Shown: positions 1 through 7,098, numbered from the stretch's first letter. The stretch: 12,037 bases of DNA from Casp-actino8 sp041159745 (GCA_041159745.1 JBEAXP010000145.1:1-12037), one strand, 5' to 3'. Program-made: numbers and translations. The notes: a model not told the origin generated them from the letters alone.

Positions 1-281
1 ACCTTCTGTCGTCGTCGGTGACCGGAGCCGTGAACCTCACCGCCCCCCAACCCGTCACACAGGCCGAGTTCACCAAGACGCTGGCCCGAGTTCTGAAGCG
101 TCCGGCGTTCGTCCCCGTCCCGTCGTTCGGTCCGAAGTTGCTCCTCGGCTCCGAGTTGGCCGACGCGTTGCTGTTCACCGGCCAGCGAGTCGAACCGAAG
201 GTTTTGCTCGCCGATGGCTACGCGTTCGTTCACCGCGACCTCGAGTCGGCTCTGCGTTCGCTTCTCGGCCGACCGGCCTGA
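1..281 (+). CDS. TIGR01777-family NAD-dependent epimerase, C-terminal end (5' truncated)
   Basis: The reading frame is open from the left edge (codons in frame from base 3), so only about the last 92 residues are present. The segment contains GAVNLTAPQPVTQAEF, then a K-RPAFVPVP stretch, and ends with a helix-rich tail carrying the phrase GYAFVHRDLESALRSLL. This is the characteristic C-terminal substrate-side region (DUF1731) of TIGR01777-type SDR epimerases related to YfcH. The N-terminal Rossmann nucleotide-binding half lies outside the window, so the catalytic residues cannot be inspected. The physiological substrate of the family is poorly defined. A GTG at 18 is in frame but is not the real start, because the conserved block continues upstream of it. 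The next gene follows after 15 bases, which suggests co-transcription. Confidence 0.85.
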   Translation, partial: LLSSSVTGAVNLTAPQPVTQAEFTKTLARVLKRPAFVPVPSFGPKLLLGSELADALLFTGQRVEPKVLLADGYAFVHRDLESALRSLLGRPA

Positions 282-296
282 CCGAGGCGTCACACG

Positions 297-1556
297 GTGT
301 CGTCACTCACCGGATCGCCTCTCCCCGAGTCGGTCGACGTGGTGGTCGTGGGTGCCGGTATGGCCGGCCTCGCCGCCGCGCGGGTGATTCATGAAGCCGG
401 TTTGTCGGCCGTGGTTCTCGAATCATCCGACGGCGTCGGTGGTCGTGTGCGAACCGACGAAGTCGACGGCTTCCTGCTCGACCGCGGATTCCAGGTGCTG
501 CTCACCGCGTACCCCGAACTCCATCGACAGTTCGACGTGAGCGCACTCGATCTCCGCGCGTTCGACCCGGGGGCTCTCGTGTGGCGCAACGGTCGCGGCT
601 ACGAAGTGTCCGATCCGTTCAGGAAGCCGACGAGTCTGGTCTCCACCGCATTGGCTCCGGTCGGTTCGCCGTTCGACAAGGCGCGGATCGCGTTGCTGCG
701 GCGCCGCGTGCGCACCGGCCACGCGTCGCAACTACTCCGCGGCGACGACATGACCACGCGCTCGCTCCTCGAGTCGTCCGGATTCTCGGCCACGATGATC
801 GAGCGCTTCTTCATTCCCCTCGTTGGCGGCATCCAGCTCGATCCGCACCTCTCGGCATCACGCCGAATGTTCGACGTGATCTTCCGCATGCTGGCCGACG
901 GCGACGCCGCCGTGCCCGCCCGCGGGATGGGGCAGTTGTCCTCGCAATTGGCCTCGCGAATCCCGGCCGAGTCGATCCATCTGTCCACACCGGTCGTCGC
1001 CGTCGGCTCGGGTGAGGTTCGCGTGGCCGGCGACCGAGCGGTGAAGGCGCGGGCGGTCGTGGTCGCCACCGAAGGGCCGGTGGCTCGGCGTCTCGTCGAC
1101 ATTCCCGACGTCGCCTCGCGATCGGTCTCGTGCGTCTACTTCGCCGCCGATCGCGCTCCCACCGCATCGAAGGCCATCGTGCTCGACGGAACCGGCCGTG
1201 GCCCGGTCCTCAACGTGGCCGTCATGAGCAACGTGAGTTCGTCGTACGCGCCGCCGGGCCGACATTTGGTCGCCGCCGCCATCCCCGGCCGCACCGACGG
1301 TGATCTCGAGGCCGACGCCCGCCGTCAACTCACCGGGATGTTCGGTGCGTCGGTGGCGACATGGCGTCATCTGCGCACCTACTCCATCGCCCACGGACAG
1401 CCCGACCAGTCCCCGCCCTTCTCCCCCAAGAAGCCGGTGTCGCTCGGCCACGGACTCTTCGTGTGCGGCGATCATCGCGACACCGCGTCGATCCAGGGAG
1501 CGTTGTACTCGGGACGCCGCACCGGCCGTGCCGTGGTGGAATCATTGTCGAGTTGA
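297..1556 (+). CDS. FAD-dependent oxidoreductase (amine oxidase / phytoene desaturase-like)
   Basis: A 419-residue flavoprotein with the two ends of the amine-oxidase/protoporphyrinogen-oxidase fold. The N-terminus has the dinucleotide-binding motif GAGMAG at residues 19-24, an acidic residue at the end of the second strand (E42), and the GGRVRT motif at 48-53 that follows it in this superfamily. The C-terminus has GLFVCGD at 386-392 followed by SIQGALYSGRRTGRAV, the second FAD-contacting motif. No signal peptide or obvious membrane segment is seen. The substrate is unknown; carotenoid-like, amine or porphyrinogen substrates are all possible for the superfamily. The GTG start at 297 is preceded by GAGG at 284-287 with a nine-base spacer, and it lies 15 bases after the upstream epimerase stop. 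Its position between an epimerase and an SRPBCC protein suggests a small redox or lipid-related operon, which is inference. Confidence 0.85.
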   Translation: MSSLTGSPLPESVDVVVVGAGMAGLAAARVIHEAGLSAVVLESSDGVGGRVRTDEVDGFLLDRGFQVLLTAYPELHRQFDVSALDLRAFDPGALVWRNGRGYEVSDPFRKPTSLVSTALAPVGSPFDKARIALLRRRVRTGHASQLLRGDDMTTRSLLESSGFSATMIERFFIPLVGGIQLDPHLSASRRMFDVIFRMLADGDAAVPARGMGQLSSQLASRIPAESIHLSTPVVAVGSGEVRVAGDRAVKARAVVVATEGPVARRLVDIPDVASRSVSCVYFAADRAPTASKAIVLDGTGRGPVLNVAVMSNVSSSYAPPGRHLVAAAIPGRTDGDLEADARRQLTGMFGASVATWRHLRTYSIAHGQPDQSPPFSPKKPVSLGHGLFVCGDHRDTASIQGALYSGRRTGRAVVESLSS

Positions 1557-1594
1557 GCAGTCACCCAACCAAACATCGAGGAAAGCGAGTCGTC

Positions 1595-2038
1595 ATGGCC
1601 GGAAGTGATCCCAAGAAGATCGTGTCGGTGAACAAAGTCGTGGCCGCCACGCCGCAGCAGATCTTCGACCTCCTCGCCGACCCCAATCGTCACGCCGACA
1701 TCGACGGATCCGGTTCGGTGAAGGCGGCCCAGTCGAACGCTCCGGCCCGTCTGTCGCTGGGTGCCAAGTTCGGCATGGACATGAAGATCGGCGCTCCGTA
1801 CAAGATCACCAACGAAGTGGTCGAGTTCGACGAGGGCAAGCGCATCGCCTGGCGCCACTTCGGCGGCCACGTCTGGCGCTACGTCCTCGAACCCGCCGAG
1901 GGCGGCACGTTGGTGACCGAGCAGTTCGACTGGAACGGCAGCAAGTCGCAACTGATGCTGCGCGCGATCAATGCACCGGCCCGCAACAAGAAGTCGATGA
2001 TCGCCACCCTCGACCGGATGGCGAAGCTGTTCGCCTGA
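1595..2038 (+). CDS. SRPBCC family protein (START/polyketide-cyclase-like fold)
   Basis: A 147-residue protein beginning MAGSDPKKIVSVNKVVAATP. It has the typical SRPBCC pattern: a first strand, then PQQIFDLLADPNRHADID (helix-grip entry), followed by strands such as YKITNEVVEFDEGKRIAWRH and HVWRYVLEP-EGGTLVTEQFDW, and a C-terminal helix. Such proteins form a hydrophobic ligand pocket; the function here is not recognisable. The frame is open well upstream (to 1361), but the ATG at 1595 is preferred. It has a good ribosome-binding sequence, GAGGAAAG at 1578-1585, nine bases upstream, and the upstream extension would overlap the preceding gene. It follows the FAD oxidoreductase after 38 bases and ends 15 bases before the convergent mutase gene. 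Confidence 0.85.
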   Translation: MAGSDPKKIVSVNKVVAATPQQIFDLLADPNRHADIDGSGSVKAAQSNAPARLSLGAKFGMDMKIGAPYKITNEVVEFDEGKRIAWRHFGGHVWRYVLEPAEGGTLVTEQFDWNGSKSQLMLRAINAPARNKKSMIATLDRMAKLFA

Positions 2039-2053
2039 GCGCCCCGAAACTCG

Positions 2054-3628
2054 TCAGGGCTGATAGAGCCCGAACACTCCGCGCAACGCGTCGCTGATCT
2101 CGCCGAGGGTTGCGTCGGCTCGCAGTGCTTCCTTCATCGGATGCAGCAGGTTCTGCGTTCCGCGAGCCGCGTCGGCCACGTTCTGCAGTGAGGCGTCGAC
2201 CTTGGAGCGATCGCGCTTGGCCTTGTACTCGGCCAGGCGAGCCTTCTGACCGCGTTCGAGCGACGGGTCGATCGGAAACACCTCGGGTTCGGGGTCGCCG
2301 TCCACCGCGAACTTGTTGAGACCCACGATCACTCGCTCGTCGTCGTCGATCGACTTCGTGTATTCGTACGCGGCCTGTTCGATCTCGTCCATCTGGTAAC
2401 CCGACTCGATGGCCGCGACCGCGCCGCCCATCTCGTCGATCTTGGCGATGTATTCGAGGGCGAGACGCTCGATCTCGTCGGTGAGCGTCTCGACGAAGTA
2501 GCTGCCGGCCAGCGGATCGGGCGTGTCGGCGATCCCGCTCTCGTAGCCGATGATCTGCTGGGTGCGCAGCGCGATACGGGCGGCGCGCTCGGTGGGAAGG
2601 CTGAGCGCCTCGTCGAAACCGTTGGTGTGCAGACTCTGCGTTCCGCCCATGACAGCAGCCATCGACTGCACGGCCACGCGCACGATGTTGTTCTCGGGCT
2701 GCTGGGCGGTGAGGGTGCTTCCGCCGGTCTGCGTGTGGAAGCGCAGAAGTTTGCTGGCCTCCTTCTTCGCGCCGAAACGCTCGGACATGATGCGGTACCA
2801 GATGCGTCGCGAAGCGCGGAACTTGGCGACTTCTTCGAAGAAGTTGTTGTGGGCGTTCCAGAAGAACGAAAGGCGCGGAGCGAAGTCGTCGACGTCGAGT
2901 CCGGCGGCCACCGCGGCTTCCACGTAGGCGATGCCGTTGGCGATCGTGAACGCGATCTCCTGCACGGCCGTCGATCCGGCTTCACGGATGTGGTAGCCCG
3001 AGATCGAGATGGTGTTCCACTTCGGAACGTTCTTGGCGCAGTACTCGAAGATGTTGGTGATGATCCGCATCGACGGCTTGGGCGGGTACACGTACGTGCC
3101 GCGAGCGATGTATTCCTTCAGCAGGTCGTTCTGAATGGTGCCGCTGATGGCGGTGGACGGAACGCCCTGCTCCTCGGCCACCAACTCGTACATCAGGAGC
3201 AGGATCGCCGCCGTGGAGTTGATGGTCATCGAGGTGGTGACCTTGTCGAGCGGCAGGTCCTTCAGGAGCAACCGCATGTCGGCCATCGAGTCGATGGCCA
3301 CGCCCACCTTGCCGACTTCGCCTTCGGCTCGCGGGTGATCGGAGTCGTATCCCATCTGAGTCGGAAGGTCGAAGGCGCACGAGAGGCCGGTTTGTCCGGC
3401 GGCCAGCAAGAACTTGAAGCGCTCGTTGGTCGACTCGGCCGTGCCGAAGCCGGCGTACTGGCGCATCGTCCACAACTTGCCGCGGTACATCGTGGGGTAC
3501 ACGCCGCGCGTGTACGGCGGCTTGCCCGGCTCGCCGAGACGCTCGGAAGCGTTCCAGCCCGCGAGATCGTCCGCGGTGTAGAGAGCCTTGACCGGGATTC
3601 CCGAATCGGTGCGCTTGTCGTCGCTCAT
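2054..3628 (-). CDS. Methylmalonyl-CoA mutase large (catalytic-barrel) subunit, no B12 domain
   Basis: A 524-residue acyl-CoA mutase barrel. Matched to the Propionibacterium enzyme (offset about 31 residues), it keeps Y58 in RQYAGF (Tyr89), Q166 and R176 in TIQNDLLKEYIAR (Gln197, Arg207) and H213 in GYHIRE (His244). Tyr89 plus Arg207 is the methylmalonyl-CoA signature; isobutyryl-CoA mutases carry Phe and Gln there. The reaction is (R)-methylmalonyl-CoA to and from succinyl-CoA, in propionate and branched-chain or odd-chain catabolism. The protein ends at VFGLYQP with no DxHxxG cobalamin-binding domain, so a separate small subunit should be encoded elsewhere. None, nor an epimerase or meaB, is in this window. 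The frame is open up to 3784, but the ATG at 3628 is preferred: the family N-terminus starts there and a TACGCT hexamer lies seven bases upstream. Ethylmalonyl-CoA mutase is a less likely alternative. Confidence 0.92.
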   Translation of the reverse strand: MSDDKRTDSGIPVKALYTADDLAGWNASERLGEPGKPPYTRGVYPTMYRGKLWTMRQYAGFGTAESTNERFKFLLAAGQTGLSCAFDLPTQMGYDSDHPRAEGEVGKVGVAIDSMADMRLLLKDLPLDKVTTSMTINSTAAILLLMYELVAEEQGVPSTAISGTIQNDLLKEYIARGTYVYPPKPSMRIITNIFEYCAKNVPKWNTISISGYHIREAGSTAVQEIAFTIANGIAYVEAAVAAGLDVDDFAPRLSFFWNAHNNFFEEVAKFRASRRIWYRIMSERFGAKKEASKLLRFHTQTGGSTLTAQQPENNIVRVAVQSMAAVMGGTQSLHTNGFDEALSLPTERAARIALRTQQIIGYESGIADTPDPLAGSYFVETLTDEIERLALEYIAKIDEMGGAVAAIESGYQMDEIEQAAYEYTKSIDDDERVIVGLNKFAVDGDPEPEVFPIDPSLERGQKARLAEYKAKRDRSKVDASLQNVADAARGTQNLLHPMKEALRADATLGEISDALRGVFGLYQP

Positions 3629-3635
3629 CGGGCAA

Positions 3636-3641
3636 AGCGTA
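3636..3641 (-). promoter_or_regulatory. Predicted -10 hexamer of the mutase gene (leaderless)
   Basis: On the minus strand the sequence reads TACGCT, then seven bases, then the ATG at 3628. A TANNNT hexamer at this distance puts the expected transcription start at or next to the start codon. No convincing -35 box and no Shine-Dalgarno sequence are visible. Confidence 0.55.
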
Positions 3642-3692
3642 CGAGCGGTTCGGCCGACTGACCCCATTGGTGCCGGCTGACCGGCGCCCGCA

Positions 3693-4076
3693 TCAAGCCG
3701 ATGCGACGAGGGCGATCTCCATGAGCCACTCGGGCCGGGCCAGGGCGGGAACCGTGACCAGCGTGCTCGCGACGCGATGGCCACCGAGGGCCGCGTCCCG
3801 CGCCGCCATCACCGGCGCCAAGGGCTGTCCGGCGACCACGTAGGTGGTGACCGAGACGACGTCCCGCGGTTCCATGCCGGCATCGACGAGGATCGCCGAG
3901 AGATTGGCCCACACCGTCCGCGCCTGTTCGGCGATGGACGACGGAACCGATCCGTCGGGGGCGATCGGCACGACGCCCGACGTGTGCAACCAACGCTGAG
4001 CCGACTCGGACAGGATCGCGTGGGCGTAGTTCGCCGCGGTCGGAGCGATGGATGCCGGTGCGATTTCGCGGTTCAC
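3693..4076 (-). CDS. RidA (YjgF/YER057c/UK114) family protein lacking the usual arginine
   Basis: A 127-residue protein of normal RidA length. It has the family pattern HTSGVVPI near residue 31, a helix with EQARTVWANLSAILVDAG around 50-67, DVVSVTTYV at 72-80, and the C-terminal strand PEWLMEIALVA. The glutamate near the C-terminus (E120) is kept. The arginine that binds the substrate carboxylate in true enamine/imine deaminases (Arg105 of E. coli RidA) aligns with alanine or serine in RVASTLVTV (about residues 101-109). The protein therefore probably belongs to one of the Rid subfamilies without that activity, and its ligand is unknown. The GTG at 4076 is preferred. An in-frame ATG at 4160 would overlap the divergent gene's start codon and add unconserved sequence. 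It lies 64 bases upstream of the mutase, which has its own promoter-like hexamer. Confidence 0.85.
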   Translation of the reverse strand: MNREIAPASIAPTAANYAHAILSESAQRWLHTSGVVPIAPDGSVPSSIAEQARTVWANLSAILVDAGMEPRDVVSVTTYVVAGQPLAPVMAARDAALGGHRVASTLVTVPALARPEWLMEIALVASA

Positions 4077-4145
4077 CGTTCCAGTGTGGCATTCCGATCG
4101 ACCTCTCACGAGCCGTGACCGGCGCCAGCCGTAAGTCGGGCCGTC

Positions 4146-4151
4146 TAGCCT
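4146..4151 (+). promoter_or_regulatory. Predicted -10 hexamer of the class II aldolase gene (leaderless)
   Basis: TAGCCT is followed by seven bases and then the ATG at 4159, in the 82-base divergent space between the RidA-family gene and the aldolase gene. The hexamer-to-ATG distance predicts a transcript starting at the start codon. No Shine-Dalgarno sequence is present. Confidence 0.6.
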
Positions 4152-4158
4152 CGGGGAC

Positions 4159-4962
4159 ATGACAACCACCGAAGATCCGTCATTGCGCGCCGCCGCATTG
4201 GGCAACGCCCAGTTGCTGGCTCTGCCCACCTTCGACAGCGTCGAGGAAGAGCGCCTGTACCGCAAGCAGCGTCTGGCCGGTGCCTTGCGCATCTTCGGAC
4301 GTCTCGGATTCGGCGAGGGCGTGGCCGGTCACATCACTGTTCGCGATCCCGAGAAGCCCGACCACTTCTGGGTCAACCCCTTCGGACTGTCGTTCCGCCA
4401 CATGCGCGTGAGCGATCTGCTTCTCGTCAACCACCAGGGCGAGGTCGTGCACGGCGACATGCCGGTCAATCGCGCCGCGTTCGTGATCCACTCGGCGATC
4501 CACCAGGCGCGACCCGACGTCATCGCGGCGGCCCATGCGCACTCGGTGCACGGCAAGGCGTTCAGCTCGCTCGGGATCCCGCTCGATCCGATCACTCAGG
4601 ACGCGTGCATCTTCTACGACGACCACCGCGTGATCTCCGAACAAGGCGGCGCGGTCGTGTTCGACATCGACGCCGGCAAGGAACTCGCGGCGGCATTTCC
4701 CTCGGGCAAGGCCGCGATTCACCAGAACCACGGTCTGTTCACGGTCGGCACCACCGTGGAGGAAGCCGCGTTCTGGTTCATCACGATGGAGCGCTCGTGC
4801 CAGGCGCAGTTGCTGGCCATGGCCGCCGGAACTCCGAAGAAGATCCGTCACGAGTACGCGGCGTACACGCAGGAACAGACCGGTCACCATCTCGCCGGTT
4901 GGTTCCAATTCCAGCCGTTGTGGCAGGAGATCTGCCGCACCGATCCGGAACTCTTCGACTGA
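4159..4962 (+). CDS. Class II aldolase/adducin family protein
   Basis: A 267-residue member of the class II aldolase/adducin fold. Metal-ligand histidines are visible: H126 and H128 in AAHAHSVHG, and H191 in the HQNHG motif at 188-192. N-terminal hallmarks are GFGEGVAGHITVRDP at 50-64 and WVNPFGLSF at 71-79. The position of the catalytic glutamate of fuculose-1-phosphate aldolase (Glu73, in a PSSEWRFH context) appears as PVNRAAFVIH (102-111), so the usual acid is missing. That argues against classic aldolase chemistry; many adducin-like members have unknown substrates. The start is the ATG at 4159, supported by the hexamer at 4146-4151. An EamA exporter follows on the same strand after 59 bases and may be co-transcribed. 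The RidA-family gene is divergent. Confidence 0.88.
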   Translation: MTTTEDPSLRAAALGNAQLLALPTFDSVEEERLYRKQRLAGALRIFGRLGFGEGVAGHITVRDPEKPDHFWVNPFGLSFRHMRVSDLLLVNHQGEVVHGDMPVNRAAFVIHSAIHQARPDVIAAAHAHSVHGKAFSSLGIPLDPITQDACIFYDDHRVISEQGGAVVFDIDAGKELAAAFPSGKAAIHQNHGLFTVGTTVEEAAFWFITMERSCQAQLLAMAAGTPKKIRHEYAAYTQEQTGHHLAGWFQFQPLWQEICRTDPELFD

Positions 4963-5021
4963 CTCGTCGACAAACCTCGCCGTCGCATCGCGCCGAATCG
5001 CTCGGCCCGGTCGGCTCGTTC

Positions 5022-5870
5022 ATGGCCTCGGCGCCGCCCGAGGCTCTTTTCGTACTCAGCGCGACCGCCCAATACGTCGGCGCGACGATTGCCGTCAGCC
5101 TCTTCGACGAGGTCGATCCGGCGAGTGTCGCGTGGCTGCGGGTGATCGGGGCGTCGATCGCTCTGGTGTTGGTCTCGGCTTCGAACCTTCGACGCCGCTT
5201 CACGCGAGCCGAGTGGATCGCCCTGGCGGTGTTCGGCATCGCCACGTCGCTGATGAACACGTTCTTCTATTTGGCGATCGATCGCATTCCGCTCGGCAAG
5301 TCGGTGACGATCGAATTCATCGGCCCGATTCTCGTGGCCGCGTTTCGCACGCGCACTCGCCGCAATGCGCTGGCTCTGGGGATCGCCGTCGTCGGAGTGG
5401 TCGTTCTCTCGGGCGTCGAGATCGGCGGCGAGCCACTGGGCATCGTGTTTCTGCTCCTGGCCTCGGCGATGTGGGCCACCTACATCGTGGTGGGTTCACG
5501 AGTCGCGCAGCAGAGTCATGGGGTGGCCGGGCTCGGCGTCGGTCTGGCGATCGGCGCTCTGGCCATTGCTCCGATCGGCGCACCCGGGAGCGGTGACGTC
5601 TGGACATCACCCCGTCTGTTGGTCCTCTGCCTCCTGGTCGGCGTGATGTCGAGTGCGATCGGATACGGAATCGATCAAGCCGTCCTGCGCCGCATTCCGA
5701 TCCGACGTTTCAGTGTTCTGTTGGCGCTGCTTCCCGTGGTCGCGGTGATCGCTGGATACGTCGCGCTCGATCAGGTTCCGGCCGGGATCGACTACCTCGG
5801 AATGGCGTTCGTGTTGGCCGGCGTGGTGATCCAGGAACGCGATGAACTCCCCCACAACCACGAACCCTGA
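5022..5870 (+). CDS. EamA/RhtA-type inner-membrane transporter
   Basis: A 282-residue, very hydrophobic protein with about ten predicted membrane segments, near residues 8-27, 34-53, 65-86, 92-108, 115-131, 138-156, 166-186, 196-215, 229-246 and 252-270. This is the two-fold EamA (DMT superfamily) arrangement. Motifs typical of the RhtA-like branch are SVTIEFIGPILVA around 92-104, SSAIGYGIDQAVLRRIP in the second half, and the segment SVLLALLPVVAVIAGYVALDQ, shown here as a hydrophobic run ending with LDQ. RhtA exports threonine and homoserine, but the substrate here cannot be read from sequence. The ATG at 5022 is chosen because the upstream open frame (to 4605) overlaps the aldolase gene and is not hydrophobic. 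The gene has no clear ribosome-binding site and ends directly before the hairpin terminator. Confidence 0.88.
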   Translation: MASAPPEALFVLSATAQYVGATIAVSLFDEVDPASVAWLRVIGASIALVLVSASNLRRRFTRAEWIALAVFGIATSLMNTFFYLAIDRIPLGKSVTIEFIGPILVAAFRTRTRRNALALGIAVVGVVVLSGVEIGGEPLGIVFLLLASAMWATYIVVGSRVAQQSHGVAGLGVGLAIGALAIAPIGAPGSGDVWTSPRLLVLCLLVGVMSSAIGYGIDQAVLRRIPIRRFSVLLALLPVVAVIAGYVALDQVPAGIDYLGMAFVLAGVVIQERDELPHNHEP

Positions 5871-5874
5871 CCGC

Positions 5875-5907
5875 GAGGATCCGGTGACTGAAAGTCACCG
5901 GATTTTC
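5875..5907 (+). terminator. Intrinsic terminator after the EamA transporter gene
   Basis: A perfect 11-base inverted repeat, ATCCGGTGACT (5879-5889) and AGTCACCGGAT (5893-5903), is separated by the loop GAA. On the plus strand the stem can be extended by G-U, G-U, A-T and G-C pairs using the TTTC that follows (5904-5907). The T-run lies on the right side, so it fits termination of the plus-strand transcript. No T-run follows on the minus strand. Confidence 0.8.
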
Positions 5908-5934
5908 ACTGAGGATCTCGAGGGATTCTCAGTG
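5907..5934. repeat. Second inverted repeat overlapping the 3' end of the moeB-like gene
   Basis: CACTGAGGATC (5907-5917) pairs with GATTCTCAGTG (5924-5934), 11 pairs with one G-T wobble and a six-base loop. It touches the first hairpin and includes the stop codon of the minus-strand moeB-like gene (5929-5931). There is no T-run on either side, so it may be an RNA 3'-end stabiliser or part of a two-hairpin terminator. The heptamer GAGGATC occurs in both hairpins (5875-5881 and 5911-5917). Confidence 0.55.
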
Positions 5935-7098
5935 CGTGGAGAGCCAGGGGGCGCAGAGGCCGTCGAGCTCGCGGACCTCGATGCGATCGCGGTTCTCCCA
6001 GGTGACGGGATTGCTCGGATCGGGTCGCAGGTTGAACACCCGGAACGACATCTCGGTCGTGTCGACGGCCAGGATCCGGCCGATCAACGGCTCGCCCAAA
6101 CCGAGCAGAACCTTGATCGCCTCGAGCGCCTGGATCGAACCCACGATTCCGGGCAGCACACCGAGCACCCCGGCCTCCGCGCACGACGGAGCGAGTTCGG
6201 CCGGCGGCGGCTCGGGAACCATGTCGCGATAGGTGGGGCCCAACTTCGGGTGGAACACCGACACCATTCCTTCGAACCGGAAGATCGAGCCATGCACCAC
6301 CGGAATGCCGAGCTTCACACTCGCGTCGTTGAGCAAGTACCTCGACGGGAAGTTGTCGGCGCCGTCGACGATCACGTCGTAGCCGGTGATGATGTCGATG
6401 ATGTTCTCGGCCGACAAACGGGTGTCGTAACACACCACGTTCACGTCGGGGTTGAGTGCGGTGAGCGTCTTCTTGGCCGAGTCGACCTTGCGATCGCCCA
6501 CTCGATCGATGTTGTGCAGGATCTGACGCTGCAGATTGCTCGCGTCCACCTCGTCCATGTCGACGATTCCGATCGTGCCGACACCGGCCGCGGCCAAATA
6601 GAGCGCGGCCGGTGAGCCGAGGCCACCCGCACCGAGCAGAAGAACCTTCGAACCCAACAACTTGGCCTGGCCCTCCACCCCGACTTCGGGCAGAAGCAGA
6701 TGGCGCTTGTAGCGATTGGACTGCTCGGGCGTGAGCGAAGCGGGCGCCTTCCAGAGGCGACCTTCGTCCTTCCACTTGCCGAACCCACCGGCCATCGACA
6801 GCACGTCGGTGTAGCCGAGCTCGCCGAGCGTCTTGGCGGCGAACGCGCTGCGCACGCCGCCGGCGCAGTACACGATCACCGGCGCGTTCTTGTCGGTGAG
6901 TCGACCCTCCACTTGCGCCTCGAGGTGACCGCGGGGAATGTGCAGCGCACCGATCAGCGCGCCTTCGGCGTGTTCGTCGGGCTCGCGCACGTCGAGAACC
7001 GCGACGCCGCCGACGGCGATGCGCGCTTCGGCGCTCGCGGTGTCGATCTCGGTGATGGACGCCTTGGCGGCGGCCAGGAGGTCCCGGAATGTGGCCAT
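5929..7098 (-). CDS. moeB: Rhodanese-MoeB/ThiF fusion, sulfur-carrier adenylyltransferase
   Basis: A 389-residue protein. Residues 15-115 are a rhodanese domain (LDVREPDEH at 35-43, active-site loop CAGGVRS from C78). Residues 123-370 are an E1-like ThiF/MoeB domain with the ATP motif GAGGLGS at 156-162, D180, NLQRQ at 188-192 and DGADNF at 245-250. Such enzymes adenylate the C-terminal glycine of a MoaD/ThiS/CysO-like carrier, and a rhodanese supplies sulfur. In MoeZ/Uba4/MOCS3 proteins the rhodanese is C-terminal; here it is N-terminal. All four zinc cysteines appear to be replaced: the first CxxC reads T289-Y-R-D292 and the second N363-P-V-T366. The cysteine in SCAEAGVLG (C306) is kept. 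No carrier gene is nearby, so the partner is unknown. The sirtuin gene ends nine bases upstream. Confidence 0.9.
   Translation of the reverse strand: MATFRDLLAAAKASITEIDTASAEARIAVGGVAVLDVREPDEHAEGALIGALHIPRGHLEAQVEGRLTDKNAPVIVYCAGGVRSAFAAKTLGELGYTDVLSMAGGFGKWKDEGRLWKAPASLTPEQSNRYKRHLLLPEVGVEGQAKLLGSKVLLLGAGGLGSPAALYLAAAGVGTIGIVDMDEVDASNLQRQILHNIDRVGDRKVDSAKKTLTALNPDVNVVCYDTRLSAENIIDIITGYDVIVDGADNFPSRYLLNDASVKLGIPVVHGSIFRFEGMVSVFHPKLGPTYRDMVPEPPPAELAPSCAEAGVLGVLPGIVGSIQALEAIKVLLGLGEPLIGRILAVDTTEMSFRVFNLRPDPSNPVTWENRDRIEVRELDGLCAPWLSTH

Noticed and set aside
2039..2075. Terminator between the SRPBCC and mutase genes (GGGCT-GATAG-AGCCC, 2057-2071)
   Set aside because: The stem is only five pairs, lies inside the mutase coding end and lacks a T-run; the intergenic space is 15 bases.
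2054..3628. Isobutyryl-CoA mutase as the identity of the mutase
   Set aside because: The two diagnostic positions are Tyr (RQYAGF) and Arg (KEYIAR), as in methylmalonyl-CoA mutase, not Phe and Gln.
2627..3661. 344-codon plus-strand open frame opposite the mutase
   Set aside because: It mirrors the conserved mutase gene, shows no recognisable domain and has no promoter or ribosome-binding site.
3629..3708. Hairpins GGTGCCGG-CTGA-CCGGCGCC (3669-3688) and GCATC-AAGCC-GATGC (3690-3704) as a terminator after the RidA-family gene
   Set aside because: On the minus strand the first stem has an A-C mismatch, the second is only five pairs, and no T-run follows either.
4605..5021. Upstream extension of the EamA transporter frame
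   Set aside because: It lies almost wholly inside the aldolase gene in another frame, is arginine-rich and lacks hydrophobic segments.
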